A stretch of DNA of 36,259 nt from Acaryochloris sp. IP29b_bin.137 (GTDB lineage: Bacteria > Cyanobacteriota > Cyanobacteriia > Thermosynechococcales > Thermosynechococcaceae): contig NZ_JANQOP010000041.1 of the NCBI RefSeq assembly GCF_028285745.1, forward strand, positions 1 to 36,259. Direction: 5' to 3'. This document shows, in pieces, positions 17,001 to 25,819 of this stretch. Below the pieces are notes generated by a model, which saw only the letters and a program-made list of their open reading frames with translations, ran no database searches and had not been told where the DNA came from. Each line of letters opens with the position of its first letter. Positions within the stretch are counted from its first letter, which is position 1. The translations under genes were made by a program, and so were the position numbers.

Positions 17001-17738
17001 ATGAATAAACGCAATACTTTTAAGCTTTGTGTAGCCGTAACCATTCACATTGCGATCGCGACTGGTAGCTTAGCCAACCCCTTGGCTTTGGCAAGAGAAC
17101 AAGACGATCTATATCAACTGTGCTCCAGATTTCCCCTCAACTCCAGATGCGACGGCTATAAAGTTCCGATCTCTCTTAAGACGCGGGAGGGAGAAAAAGC
17201 AAAATGCCTCTTGAATGGAGCAGAAAAAGCGAAAGCCTGCAAAGTAGTCCTGACGGAGAACGCCTTATCTGCCTATATCGAATCTGGCGATCGCTTAAAA
17301 GTGCTCGGCAATGCCAGAAATACGACTCAGATATCCATTCCCCTGGCCACCATTCGCTCCTTCAACTACTCAGAAAAGTCCAAAATTAACGTCGGAGCTG
17401 TCCTGGCGTTGGGTGTTTGGGGTTTATTGGCAAAAAATAGAACCGCAACCTTTGGCATTCAATATTCACCCGAAATGACTGAGACCGATGAGATTCGCTT
17501 TGCTCCCCAACCCAGTGCTGAGCCTCAAAACCAAGAAAGCAATGACCCAGCAAGAACGCCTCTCTCCGACGAAACAGAGACCCACTTATCTGAATTAACC
17601 TCAAGTCAATCTGAGGCTGAGTCTTCATCATCTCAGCAATTTCTGTTTGTGATTCAGCGAAAAAAAGGCAGGAAGATGCGTCAAAGTCTTGAAAAATCGA
17701 CGGGGCTCACAGCCAGGATGTTTTCCATAGACGAGTAA
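17001..17738 (+). CDS. Exported protein of unknown function
   Basis: About 245 residues. A signal peptide is visible (NKRNTFKLCVAVTIHIAIA, cleavage likely near LALA), followed by a Cys-containing segment LCSRFPLNSRCDGYKVPISL, then a strand-rich domain containing a hydrophobic stretch VGAVLALGVWGLLA (~130-145), then a Ser/Glu/Gln-rich low-complexity linker and a basic tail. The CSRFPxNSRCxGY pattern recurs, from memory, in cyanobacterial exported proteins, but I know no function. A TTG lies upstream in frame; the ATG at 17001 is preceded by GGGAG and begins the signal peptide, so I use it. It is 46 bases ahead of the next gene and probably in one operon with it. Confidence 0.65.
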   Translation: MNKRNTFKLCVAVTIHIAIATGSLANPLALAREQDDLYQLCSRFPLNSRCDGYKVPISLKTREGEKAKCLLNGAEKAKACKVVLTENALSAYIESGDRLKVLGNARNTTQISIPLATIRSFNYSEKSKINVGAVLALGVWGLLAKNRTATFGIQYSPEMTETDEIRFAPQPSAEPQNQESNDPARTPLSDETETHLSELTSSQSEAESSSSQQFLFVIQRKKGRKMRQSLEKSTGLTARMFSIDE

Positions 17739-17784
17739 ATCCGACACGCCAATTCCTTTCTGCACTTCTCGGAGGATATCAGTG

Positions 17785-18807
17785 ATGAGATTCCGACTCT
17801 CTATTAAGCAGTGGCTATTTCTGATCGTTGGAGGCTCTTTGGGGATAAGTTCCCTGATCGGCAAGATCGAATATGACCAAAAGCAGATGTTTTACAACAA
17901 TGGGCTCCAAGCCTATGAAATGGCCAACTGCAATCTTGCTGTATCAGAACTCGGTACATTTCTAGCCAAAACATCAGCGGATGAAATGGATGACCAGGTG
18001 GTCCAAGCAAAAGCTATTCAAACAGAATGTAGCTTCCTAAAAGCTACCGAGACTCAGCGGAACGCAAACCATCCAGCCTTGAGTTTAGTGGGCAACTTGC
18101 AATTTATACAGCGATATCCTAAAAGTCCGTTGGCACAACCCTTACAGCAGGATATATCTAATTTATTTGCCCACAACGCCATCCCATTGCTGGCCCAAGT
18201 GCCATCCTGCGAAAAGCTGGAGGTTATCACCCAGCATAATCTGATGTCTCAATCGAACCAGCCAACGTTCTACCAGGCCTGCGGTCAAGCCTTCGAAAGA
18301 AGTGGGCAGTATCCCCTGGCCATTCAGCAATACGAACAATTTCTCGATCAATTTCCTAACCATCAACTGACGGAGGATGTGAAGCAAGCGTATGCCCAGG
18401 CACTGTATAAAGAAGCTCAAGCTAAAGGCGCTGGAACGATTCCGCCGCCGATTCAGCAAGGCTCGACTGGAGATGGCACCACTGTGGTGGAAATTCGGAA
18501 CGATTCCCCGGAAAAACTGCGAAATGTCTTTGGTGGACCCACGCCTCGGGTGGAAGAACTAGAGCCATGCCCAGACTGTAAAAGAATTTACGAATCTCCG
18601 CCGAAAGAATGCCCAAATCAAGGACCTGTCGGTCGTTATACGGTTAACCCTGGTCAATATCGGGTTGTGGTGAAATCTATTAGTGACAGCATTGTTGTCC
18701 CTTACACTGGCGATTGGCCATTGGCCGCCAACACGCGTTATAACAATTGCTTCTACATTGTTCGTCGCAATCCTGTTCCTGAAGCCATACCGTCTCCCTC
18801 TCCATAA
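17785..18807 (+). CDS. TPR-like membrane-anchored protein of unknown function
   Basis: About 340 residues. An N-terminal hydrophobic helix (WLFLIVGGSLGISSLI) acts as signal or anchor. Residues ~40-220 are helical with TPR-like units, the clearest being SGQYPLAIQQYEQFLDQFPN. The C-terminal ~100 residues form a beta-rich domain (VVEIRNDSPEKLRNVFGGP, ...CPDCKRIYESPPKECPN...) with four Cys that could bind metal or form disulfides, ending in a Pro/Ser tail. An ideal GGAGG at 17771-17775 precedes an ATG at 17785; a GTG one codon earlier is possible. The protein is expected in the periplasm or on the outer face of a membrane. No named family is recognised. Confidence 0.65.
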   Translation: MRFRLSIKQWLFLIVGGSLGISSLIGKIEYDQKQMFYNNGLQAYEMANCNLAVSELGTFLAKTSADEMDDQVVQAKAIQTECSFLKATETQRNANHPALSLVGNLQFIQRYPKSPLAQPLQQDISNLFAHNAIPLLAQVPSCEKLEVITQHNLMSQSNQPTFYQACGQAFERSGQYPLAIQQYEQFLDQFPNHQLTEDVKQAYAQALYKEAQAKGAGTIPPPIQQGSTGDGTTVVEIRNDSPEKLRNVFGGPTPRVEELEPCPDCKRIYESPPKECPNQGPVGRYTVNPGQYRVVVKSISDSIVVPYTGDWPLAANTRYNNCFYIVRRNPVPEAIPSPSP

Positions 18808-19027
18808 ATAGTGCATCGGCAGCATTGGCGGTGCAGGGTTGAATGATGCGCGCAAAAAGTGGTTTCTATGCATTGGTGATAGCTGAATGGCTCCCTAAAA
18901 TCATTGATGGGCTGGCTTAAACTGACCAGGTGCCCCCCGGAAAGAAGGAACCTGTCATGGGAAAAAACACCTAAGCCATGGCGAATAAAGCGTACCGGAA
19001 TTAACACTGAATTGAATAGAGATTCGC

Positions 19028-19064
19028 TTTATGTGAGAAAAATATTTGACTTTTCTCACATAAA
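19028..19064. repeat. Perfect 14-bp inverted repeat built from two CTCACATAAA elements
   Basis: TTTATGTGAGAAAA (19028-19041) and TTTTCTCACATAAA (19051-19064) are exact reverse complements with a 9-base spacer. The sites are 23 bp apart start to start, about two helical turns, as for a dimeric regulator. It could equally fold as a hairpin. It lies 120 bases upstream of the glycosyltransferase start. Confidence 0.6.
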
Positions 19065-19070
19065 AGAGAT
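19055..19070 (+). repeat. Downstream copy of the 16-bp direct repeat
   Basis: CTCACATAAAAGAGAT, 15 of 16 identical to the copy at 16657-16672 and in the same orientation. It overlaps the right arm of the inverted repeat. Confidence 0.5.
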
Positions 19071-19183
19071 ATCTTAGACGAAACCAGTGATTACTCCCTC
19101 AGTCTGGGAGGTCTATACAATTCAAATAAACTCACATGACTGAAGAAGCAGTCATGGTCTGGTGTTAACGAAAAGGAAAAAGC

Positions 19184-20284
19184 ATGACACCTCATCTATT
19201 ATCTAGGGATGTTTTGAACATTGCCCAAGTCGCACCGTTATGGGAAAGCGTGCCACCCCAACAATATGGCGGCATTGAAAGTGTGGTCAGCACGCTGACC
19301 GAGGGATTAGTTCATCGAGGACATCACGTCACATTATTTGCAGTGGGCGAGTCTCGAACAGAGGCTGACCTCAAGGCGAGTTGTCCTAATCCCCTACGTT
19401 CGGATGGCAGCGAGGATGACTATCCCTATTTTGAAGCCCATCAGCTCAGCCAAGTCTTTGACCAGCAAAATCGTTTTGATATCATCCACTTTCACGATAA
19501 ATGCGCTTCGTTACCGCTGAGTCGATGCTTTAACACCCCCACGGTCCATACCCTGCACTATCCCTTTACGGACAGTAACCACTCACTGTTTGCACACTGT
19601 CCGCAGCTTCCCGTGATCAATATTAGTGAGGCCCAAAAACAAACCATGCCCCACCTGAATTACATTGATACGATTCATAACAGCATAGACTTATCCCGAT
19701 ATCCTTTTGTGGCTCAATGCCAAACGCCACCTTATCTTGCCTTTGTCGGGCGGATGGCCCCTGAGAAAGGACCCCAGTTTGCGATCGCAATTGCCAAACA
19801 TGCAGGATTACCCCTAAAAATGGCAGGCAAACTTGACCCTTCTGAGCAAGACTTTTTCGATCATCAGATCAAACCTCACATCGATGGTCAGTACATTCAG
19901 TATCTGGGAGAAATCAACCATGCCCAAAAAGCAGACCTCCTCGCCAAGGCAGCCGTCACGGTCTTTCCCATCGTCTGGAATGAGCCCTTTGGTCTAGTGA
20001 TGCTGGAATCGATGGCCTGCGGTACCCCCGTAATTGGCATGAACTGTGGGGCTGTCCCAGAAGTGATTGCCAACGGTAAATCTGGGTTTATCTGCGCCAC
20101 GATTAATGAGTTTGTTGAGAAAATTCCAGCGGCCCTCCAGCTCAATCGAGCAGACTGTCGCCAGCATGTCGAGACCTTATTCCACCCCACGCATATGGTT
20201 GCCCAATACGAGCAAGCCTATCGTCAGATCATTGGTCAAGTTCGTAGCCAAAATAATTTGCTCACCTTTCAGCGGCCACATTAG
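19184..20284 (+). CDS. Glycosyltransferase family 4
   Basis: A 366-residue GT-B retaining glycosyltransferase, presumably using a nucleotide-sugar donor. Seen: an N-terminal glycine-rich acceptor loop (PPQQYGGIESVVSTLTEGL), the donor-domain start FVGRMAPEKGP with the Arg and Lys that contact donor phosphates, and the EPFGLVMLESMACG motif (E-x7-E) near 270, followed by GMNCGAVPEVI. No signal or membrane helix, so it is cytoplasmic or peripheral. The acceptor cannot be read. The ATG at 19184 has an AAGGA-type site. Only 46 bases separate it from the TPM gene, so it probably leads that operon. Confidence 0.92.
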   Translation: MTPHLLSRDVLNIAQVAPLWESVPPQQYGGIESVVSTLTEGLVHRGHHVTLFAVGESRTEADLKASCPNPLRSDGSEDDYPYFEAHQLSQVFDQQNRFDIIHFHDKCASLPLSRCFNTPTVHTLHYPFTDSNHSLFAHCPQLPVINISEAQKQTMPHLNYIDTIHNSIDLSRYPFVAQCQTPPYLAFVGRMAPEKGPQFAIAIAKHAGLPLKMAGKLDPSEQDFFDHQIKPHIDGQYIQYLGEINHAQKADLLAKAAVTVFPIVWNEPFGLVMLESMACGTPVIGMNCGAVPEVIANGKSGFICATINEFVEKIPAALQLNRADCRQHVETLFHPTHMVAQYEQAYRQIIGQVRSQNNLLTFQRPH

Positions 20285-20330
20285 GGGCAGAGTTCCTCGC
20301 CTATGGCGTTTATTATTGGAGGATTTCCAT

Positions 20331-21623
20331 ATGAAATCGAGCATGTATGCCACTTACAAAAGGGTTGGGGGTGCGATAGTCAGTGGCTGCCTTGCAGGCA
20401 TTGCAACCCTTCCCCACGCAGTCTGGGCCGTGCCCTACAGGCAAGTCCCCAATCCTCGGCAGCAAAACGGTGGATGGGTGACGGATATGGCCAATGTCCT
20501 TAGCCCGCAAACAGAGGTCCAACTCAATCAACTCATCACTGATTTAGAAGCCACAAATGGCAGCGAAATTGCTGTAGTGACCGTTCCCAATACGGCCTCC
20601 TCCGCTTCACCGAAAGCCTTTGCGACTAGCCTATTCAACCACTGGGGCATCGGTAAGCAAGCGGAGAACAACGGTGTCTTATTTTTGATTTCCAAAGGCG
20701 ATCGCCGCGTCGAGATTGAAACGGGCTATGGAGTTGAAGCCATTCTACCCGACGCCAAAGTGGGACAGATTATTGATCAACAGATCCTGCCCAAATTTAA
20801 GACCGGAAATTTTGATCAAGGGACTTTAAACGGAACAAAACTCTTAATCAGCCATCTTGGCGCTGAGCCGTCTAGCCACGTTTCATTAAATCCAACAAAC
20901 ACTCAAAATCCAACAAACACTAAACCACTGGTTCCCAATCCTTCTCCAAACAGCCCTGATTTTTCTTGGTTATTGTGGGTCCTAGGCTGCGGAGGGTTAG
21001 CAGGCGGCATGGGTTTTCTAATCAAAAAGAAAAAAGGAACGCTATTAAAACCTGGGAAACGTTCTCGTGTCTCCCGAGAAGAATATAGCAACGACTTGGG
21101 ATTTACACCTCCCCGGTGTATGTATTGCCAAAAAAGCCTTAGGAAGGTGGATGCTGACATCCTCTCATCCCACCTCACCACCATTGAACAAACCGCACAA
21201 AAAATAGGGAGTGTTAAGTTTGTCGGTTGGCAATGTTCAAATTCTTGTGCCAAAGCCGCAGATTCTATTCATATTCGCGCTTATATTTGGAATCCAATCT
21301 CTTTCCGAGAATGTTCAGACTGCCAGGAATATACAATTCGTCACTCTACTGAAACCTTGGAAGAAGCAACAGAACAAGACTGTGGGAAGCAATTGATTAC
21401 CCAAATGTGTGTCTGTTGTGGACTCCACAAAGAATATCAGGAAAAAACACCTCGTCTAAAACCTGTCCCGTCCCCTTCTAGTAGCACCAGTGGAACGAGC
21501 AGTTATGGCACTTACGGTGGCTACGGTGGTGGGGGATTTGGCGGCGGCGGTAGCAGTGGCGGCGGCGGGGGAGGATTTGGCGGCGGTAGCAGTGGCGGCG
21601 GCGGAGCTGGAGGAGGGTGGTAA
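20331..21623 (+). CDS. TPM-domain membrane protein with Cys-rich region and Gly-rich tail
   Basis: About 430 residues. Order: a signal peptide (cleavage near AVWA, ~33), a TPM domain (~37-180; WVTDMANVLSPQ, SEIAVVTVPNT, NNGVLFLISKGDRRVEIETG, GVEAILPDA), a Pro/Asn-rich linker, a transmembrane helix (~213-235), a region with CMYC, CSNSC, CSDC and CVCC pairs likely to bind zinc, and a long Gly/Ser tail. TPM-domain (YgcG-like) proteins often sit next to lemA and are linked to envelope processes, or in plants to photosystem repair. The frame opens at 20067, inside the GT gene; the ATG at 20331 with GGAGGA seven bases ahead begins the signal peptide and is preferred. Confidence 0.88.
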   Translation: MKSSMYATYKRVGGAIVSGCLAGIATLPHAVWAVPYRQVPNPRQQNGGWVTDMANVLSPQTEVQLNQLITDLEATNGSEIAVVTVPNTASSASPKAFATSLFNHWGIGKQAENNGVLFLISKGDRRVEIETGYGVEAILPDAKVGQIIDQQILPKFKTGNFDQGTLNGTKLLISHLGAEPSSHVSLNPTNTQNPTNTKPLVPNPSPNSPDFSWLLWVLGCGGLAGGMGFLIKKKKGTLLKPGKRSRVSREEYSNDLGFTPPRCMYCQKSLRKVDADILSSHLTTIEQTAQKIGSVKFVGWQCSNSCAKAADSIHIRAYIWNPISFRECSDCQEYTIRHSTETLEEATEQDCGKQLITQMCVCCGLHKEYQEKTPRLKPVPSPSSSTSGTSSYGTYGGYGGGGFGGGGSSGGGGGGFGGGSSGGGGAGGGW

Positions 21624-21650
21624 CTCACAATTGTTTGAGAGGTAGAGACC

Positions 21651-22394
21651 ATGAATTCGAAAAAGCGCTCGATTCCAGCCAGTGATACCCCTGCAATTTT
21701 TGAGCTAGCCTCTCAATATGCCTTTGCTGACCTAGACCATTACTCTCAAGCAGAGCTGGAAATGGCCGCAGCAGAAGCAGGCATTCCAGCCGAGTATATC
21801 CCTCAAGCCATTGCCGAGATTCAGGCTCAAAATGCCGAAAAACTAACAAAAAGGCATAATATAGGACGATGGGTGAGAAAGTGGCTGCTTATCAGCCCTA
21901 TTGCTATAATAGAGGATATGGGGTGGAGTATTGCCATATACAATGCGATTACTAAGCATCAAATTCAGGTAGAAGCGGCTTGGGCGCAAATCGAGAACCA
22001 ACGCCAGCGACGGGCAAACTTAATTCCGCAGTTGGTCAAGGTTACTCAAACCTACACCACCCATGAAAGCACCCTGGTCACAACGCTCACCGAGGCATGA
22101 CAAGCCTACTTAGAAGCGGACAGCCTTGAACAGCAGCAGGATGCAATTACAAAAATCGATCAGGCGATTGATCAGTTTCAAACTTATGCCCTGAAGCATT
22201 CAGCTCTCAAATCCAGCCAGTTTTATATCAACCTCCAGCACGAAATCACTGGTACGGAAAATCGGCTGGCCATAGAACGAATGCGATACAACCAGGCTGT
22301 ACAAAGCTATCAGCAGCAACTGCAAGGTTTCCCCAATACTGTCGTTGCCAAGCTTTCAAGATTTGAATCAAAGCCCTTTTTGAGCGCAGATTAA
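21651..22394 (+). pseudogene. lemA: LemA-family gene interrupted by a single in-frame TGA
   Basis: Read through one stop, the frame gives 247 residues of a LemA protein. The N-terminal ~70 residues are an extra soluble helical domain (ASQYAFADLDHYSQAELEMA); a hydrophobic segment follows (WLLISPIAIIEDMGW), then the LemA hallmark AAWAQIENQRQRRANLIPQL, then coiled-coil helices to TAA at 22392-22394. TGA at 22098-22100 falls in TLTEA[stop]QAYLEAD, where LemA proteins usually have EAR, so a CGA to TGA change is the simplest explanation. The downstream 98 codons remain open and LemA-like, so the lesion is young or suppressed. The truncated 149-residue product would keep the first helices. It lies 27 bases after the TPM gene. 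Confidence 0.85.
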
Positions 22395-22532
22395 CGCCTA
22401 GCTTGGACCATACGAATAAGCCCGGCTAAGGATCATTTTCCCTGCTTATCAACATGTATACACGCTAATTCGTAAGCGTGAATTGGATGAATTCAGCTTT
22501 TGAAGCTGAACGGTTCATAGGAGATCATTGAA

Positions 22533-23384
22533 ATGAATAATGTTAGAAATTATGCGGGTTGGTTGAACTGGAAAACCGGACTAGGGCTGTTTGTTGCCCT
22601 GATTGGAGTCAATACCTTTCAAATTTTGGGACCGACCCAAATTGGCGTTTACAAGTTTTTAGGTAAAGTTCAAAAAGGATCTATGGCCCAAAGTGGCCTG
22701 AACTTCAAGTGTCCTTTGCTCTGCGGAATTGATGTCTATGAGGCCAACATTCAAGAAGAACAATTCCCGGCAGCAGCAGCAACCAAGGATTTGCAGGACC
22801 TCACAGCTGAGTTAACGGTTTTCTATACGGTTGATCCGGGTCCACTCACCACCACTCGGACCCGCATTGGCACCATGCCTCAAGTCAAAGCGAAAGTGAG
22901 ATCCCTAACTCAAGAAGCCTTTAAAGCGTCCAGTGCTCAATATACGGCAGAAGAAGCCATTACCAAGCGTGAACAGCTCCGTAAAGCCTTTGATGAAGGG
23001 ATGTCTAAGCGCCTATCCAAATTTGGGATTAATTTCGAAGGTAGTGCCATTGAGAATCTCAGCTTTAGCCCTAAATTTAATGAGGCGGTAGAAGCGAAGC
23101 AAATTGCGGAACAGCAGGCTAAACAAGCGATTTTTGAAGCAAAGAAGGCTGAAGCCCAGGCCCAAGCGGAAATCAACCGCGCCAAAGGTAAAGCCGAAGC
23201 CCAACGCCTCCTAGCTGAAACTCTAAAAAGCCAAGGCGGTAAGCTAGTACTCCAAAAAGAAGCGATCGCAGCCTGGCGTGAAGGCGGTGCCCAAATGCCT
23301 AAGGTGTTGGTGATGGATGGCAAAGGCAATAACAGCGTTCCATTTCTCTTTAATCTTGGGAATGTGGACGCCCAACAACAGTAG
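22533..23384 (+). CDS. SPFH/Band 7 prohibitin-like membrane protein
   Basis: A 283-residue prohibitin-type protein: one N-terminal transmembrane segment (~15-33), an SPFH domain (~35-200; GPTQIGVYKFLGKVQKGSM, GLNFKCPLLCGIDVYEANIQ, ELTVFYTVDP), then a long charged coiled coil (EAKQIAEQQAKQAIFEAKKA onward) and a hydrophobic end. Such proteins form ring or cage scaffolds that organise membrane microdomains and regulate FtsH-type proteases. The ATG at 22533 has an AGGAGA site. It follows lemA by about 140 bases, continuing the envelope cluster. A strong hairpin lies right after the stop. Confidence 0.9.
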   Translation: MNNVRNYAGWLNWKTGLGLFVALIGVNTFQILGPTQIGVYKFLGKVQKGSMAQSGLNFKCPLLCGIDVYEANIQEEQFPAAAATKDLQDLTAELTVFYTVDPGPLTTTRTRIGTMPQVKAKVRSLTQEAFKASSAQYTAEEAITKREQLRKAFDEGMSKRLSKFGINFEGSAIENLSFSPKFNEAVEAKQIAEQQAKQAIFEAKKAEAQAQAEINRAKGKAEAQRLLAETLKSQGGKLVLQKEAIAAWREGGAQMPKVLVMDGKGNNSVPFLFNLGNVDAQQQ

Positions 23385-23389
23385 AGATA

Positions 23390-23428
23390 AAACGTGCAGC
23401 AGTGCTTCCAACCGTCTGCTGCACGTTT
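23390..23428 (+). terminator. 13-bp perfect stem-loop after the SPFH gene
   Basis: AAACGTGCAGCAG (23390-23402) and CTGCTGCACGTTT (23416-23428) are exact reverse complements with a 13-base loop, starting six bases after the stop. The right arm ends in TTT, but no long T tract follows. Confidence 0.65.
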
Positions 23429-23608
23429 GGTATAGAACATCTGGTGATTAGCAGTGATGACAGACCGCAGAGTGATAAAGGCCCGCCGATTGATAGGATT
23501 ATTTTTTTCGATTTTGGCATTTATTAAGGAAAAACGCCCAACAGATGATACCGGTGGGAAAAGCTTTATCGACTCAATAACCCACCCGGATTCCGTTGCC
23601 AAGGATGC

Positions 23609-25819
23609 CTACGGATCTAACCTACCTCCACCACAAATTTCTGAAACCGTTTCCCAGGTACCTTGAGGATCAAAGAAGCGAGCCACATAGTTATGGTTCA
23701 ATAACTCATCCGTTAACACCCAGTCATACTTTTCACTGCGCTTCGTCCGCACCACATCTGCAAGTCTCAGGGGGTTGGCAGGACCTAGATTCACCAAAGA
23801 CTGCAAATAGGGCATCAGCTCATCCGGTTCCACCCCTTTGACCTTAATCGCTAGCCCTTCTTGGCTGGCCTTTAAGCCACTATCCAACAGCAACATCTGC
23901 AGGGTATTCATGATCAAGCTGCCTCGCCAGGGAAAGAGCAAGACCTGCTCATCTTCACCCACGATATATTCTTGATCCAATCCGCAGTCGTGGAAGTGAG
24001 TTCTCGCCTCCCCTAAAAGCTGTTTCGCCGTCTCATCTAAGTAAACGGGTACATCCGTTGAATGGTAAATCTTGCGCATAGTCTGCCGCACCCGATCATG
24101 GACAAAGCCACTGCTACCCCCAAATCGGGGGGCTTGTCCCTCTCCTTCTGCGGGCGTTACCATCACCACTTGCTTTTCGCTATCCACAGACTGAACTTGC
24201 CACCGCCGACCCGCAAATAGCAACACCATCTCTTCTGCGATAGGCATCGAAGTAGGTAAAGTCCCCAAAACATTCTCTGGGGTACTAATTCGGTACTCTT
24301 CGGTTGTGGAAAAAGCGGTGTAAAACGTGTAGTTATTGACCAACCGTTCCCCTTTTAGGCCCAGCAGTAACAGGCCATCCTGGCTTTGCTGAATCAGATC
24401 GCGTTCCCCTAAACACCGCAGTAGCTTGATAAACAAGCCTTGCTCCATTTCTTGAAAGGGGCCTTCCTGGCAAAAGTCATGCCAAGCCTGATCGGCCCGA
24501 ATACCGCCCTGTTGGGCAATGCTGGATAGAAGTTGTTGAATCAGGGTAGAGAGGTGCAGACGTCCGGCAATCGGCGGTTCATACCAGCCTTCGAGGAGTA
24601 AATTGATAATGGCAATCCCTTGCACTAAATCGGGATATAGCGCCTGCTCAGGAGAGATATAAGCATCCAGTTGGGGGACCGATAAATAGACCCGCATAAT
24701 GGCCGGATCGCCTGCCCGTCGGCCTGAGCGTCCCAATCGCTGACGGGTACTGGCCACGGAGCTAGGCGGACCAATCTGGGCAATAGACTGGACAGCGCCT
24801 ACATCAATCCCCATTTCTAAGGTCATGGTGCAAATAACGTTGACGGGGTGATCGCGCTTGAGAGCCTCTTCCGCCTCCGCTCGCAGTTCTTTGGAGAGGC
24901 TGCCATGATGGGGCATAAACTCATTGGGGACCCGATATTTTGCCGATAAATGGCGCAAAATATCGGCATACCGCTCCACCTGGCGGCGACTGTTGATAAA
25001 AATCAGATTCTTTTCCCCGCGTAAAGCCTGGAATAAATGCTGCGCTATTTCCAGGACATCCGGAGGTGCCGCTTCATCTTCTTCGTCATCCGGGTCTGGG
25101 GGGGGGGATGACCGATAGCCTCGGAGTTGTAGCTTCAGTTCATCGCCTTTGGCAAAAGACTGAACCAATTGCACCCGCTCTTGTTGTCCCGGACGCAGAA
25201 ACGCTGCTGCCAGGGACATGTCTCCTAGGGTGGCACTCAAACCAATCCGGGGCACAGGGCGATCGACCACTTGCTCAACCCGCTGCATCAGAGATTGAAG
25301 CTGTCGACCCCGTTCAATGCTGATAAAAGAATGCATCTCATCAATCACGATGTAGGAGAGAGAGGCAAACAGTCGACCCAGTTCTGGCCCTCGGAGGACA
25401 AAGAGGGCTTCCAGCGATTCAGGGGTAATGAGCAGCACGCCTGCTGGTTTCTTGAGCAGGCGTTGCTTGGGACCAGAGCTAATATCGCCATGCCAGGGAC
25501 ACACGGGCACATCTAGGCAATCGCCAATGGCTGACAGACGACGGTGCTGATCATTGATTAAGGCTTTGAGAGGCCCGAGTCCGATGACCTGGATGCCTTG
25601 GGCAGGCTGATCGACCAATTGCGACAAAATAGGTAGGAAAGCAGCTTCTGTTTTGCCTTGGGCGGTAGCCGCCGTGATGATCACATCCCTGTCTGCCGCC
25701 AGGATGGGAGGGATGGCTAGCTCCTGAATTTCCCGCAGAGAGGGCCATTTTTTGCTGGCAATCCACTGTTGAACGCGGGGATGAAGGCGATAAAAGTTGG
25801 AGGCGGCAGGCACAGTCAT
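23609..25819 (-). CDS. Lhr-like superfamily 2 DEAD/DEAH-box helicase
   Basis: About 736 residues. Helicase motifs in order: the Q-like region, motif I ATAQGKTEAAF (~50), motif II DEMH (VIDEMHSFI, ~160), motif III SATLG, motif IV region NLIFINSRRQVERYADIL, motif V TLEMGIDVG, and motif VI RQRLGRSGRRAG. The C-terminal ~300 residues form the winged-helix-bearing Lhr-type region. Lhr-like helicases act in DNA repair or RNA handling. An acidic stretch (DPDDEEDEAAPPD) separates the RecA lobes. The frame opens at a TTG at 25921; the ATGs at 25837 and 25819 are better, and I chose 25819 because MTVPAASNFYRLHP begins the conserved region. No defence-type partner gene is adjacent. Confidence 0.88.
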   Translation of the reverse strand: MTVPAASNFYRLHPRVQQWIASKKWPSLREIQELAIPPILAADRDVIITAATAQGKTEAAFLPILSQLVDQPAQGIQVIGLGPLKALINDQHRRLSAIGDCLDVPVCPWHGDISSGPKQRLLKKPAGVLLITPESLEALFVLRGPELGRLFASLSYIVIDEMHSFISIERGRQLQSLMQRVEQVVDRPVPRIGLSATLGDMSLAAAFLRPGQQERVQLVQSFAKGDELKLQLRGYRSSPPPDPDDEEDEAAPPDVLEIAQHLFQALRGEKNLIFINSRRQVERYADILRHLSAKYRVPNEFMPHHGSLSKELRAEAEEALKRDHPVNVICTMTLEMGIDVGAVQSIAQIGPPSSVASTRQRLGRSGRRAGDPAIMRVYLSVPQLDAYISPEQALYPDLVQGIAIINLLLEGWYEPPIAGRLHLSTLIQQLLSSIAQQGGIRADQAWHDFCQEGPFQEMEQGLFIKLLRCLGERDLIQQSQDGLLLLGLKGERLVNNYTFYTAFSTTEEYRISTPENVLGTLPTSMPIAEEMVLLFAGRRWQVQSVDSEKQVVMVTPAEGEGQAPRFGGSSGFVHDRVRQTMRKIYHSTDVPVYLDETAKQLLGEARTHFHDCGLDQEYIVGEDEQVLLFPWRGSLIMNTLQMLLLDSGLKASQEGLAIKVKGVEPDELMPYLQSLVNLGPANPLRLADVVRTKRSEKYDWVLTDELLNHNYVARFFDPQGTWETVSEICGGGRLDP

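Larger units (their letters stand above)
18808..19183. other. Intergenic region with a strong inverted repeat, no gene seen
   Basis: 376 bases between the TPR-like gene and the glycosyltransferase. The main structure is the inverted repeat at 19028-19064. A weaker palindromic area around 18910-18980 contains GGCTTA and TAAGCC arms. No coding frame of interest. Confidence 0.5.

Noticed and set aside
23454..23666. 70-codon plus-strand frame with one hydrophobic segment
   Set aside because: No family pattern or clear ribosome site, and it runs into the 3' end of the helicase gene; could not be supported.
23609..25819. Phage-defence helicase
   Set aside because: Motifs are of the Lhr-like housekeeping type and no nuclease, methylase or other defence gene is adjacent.
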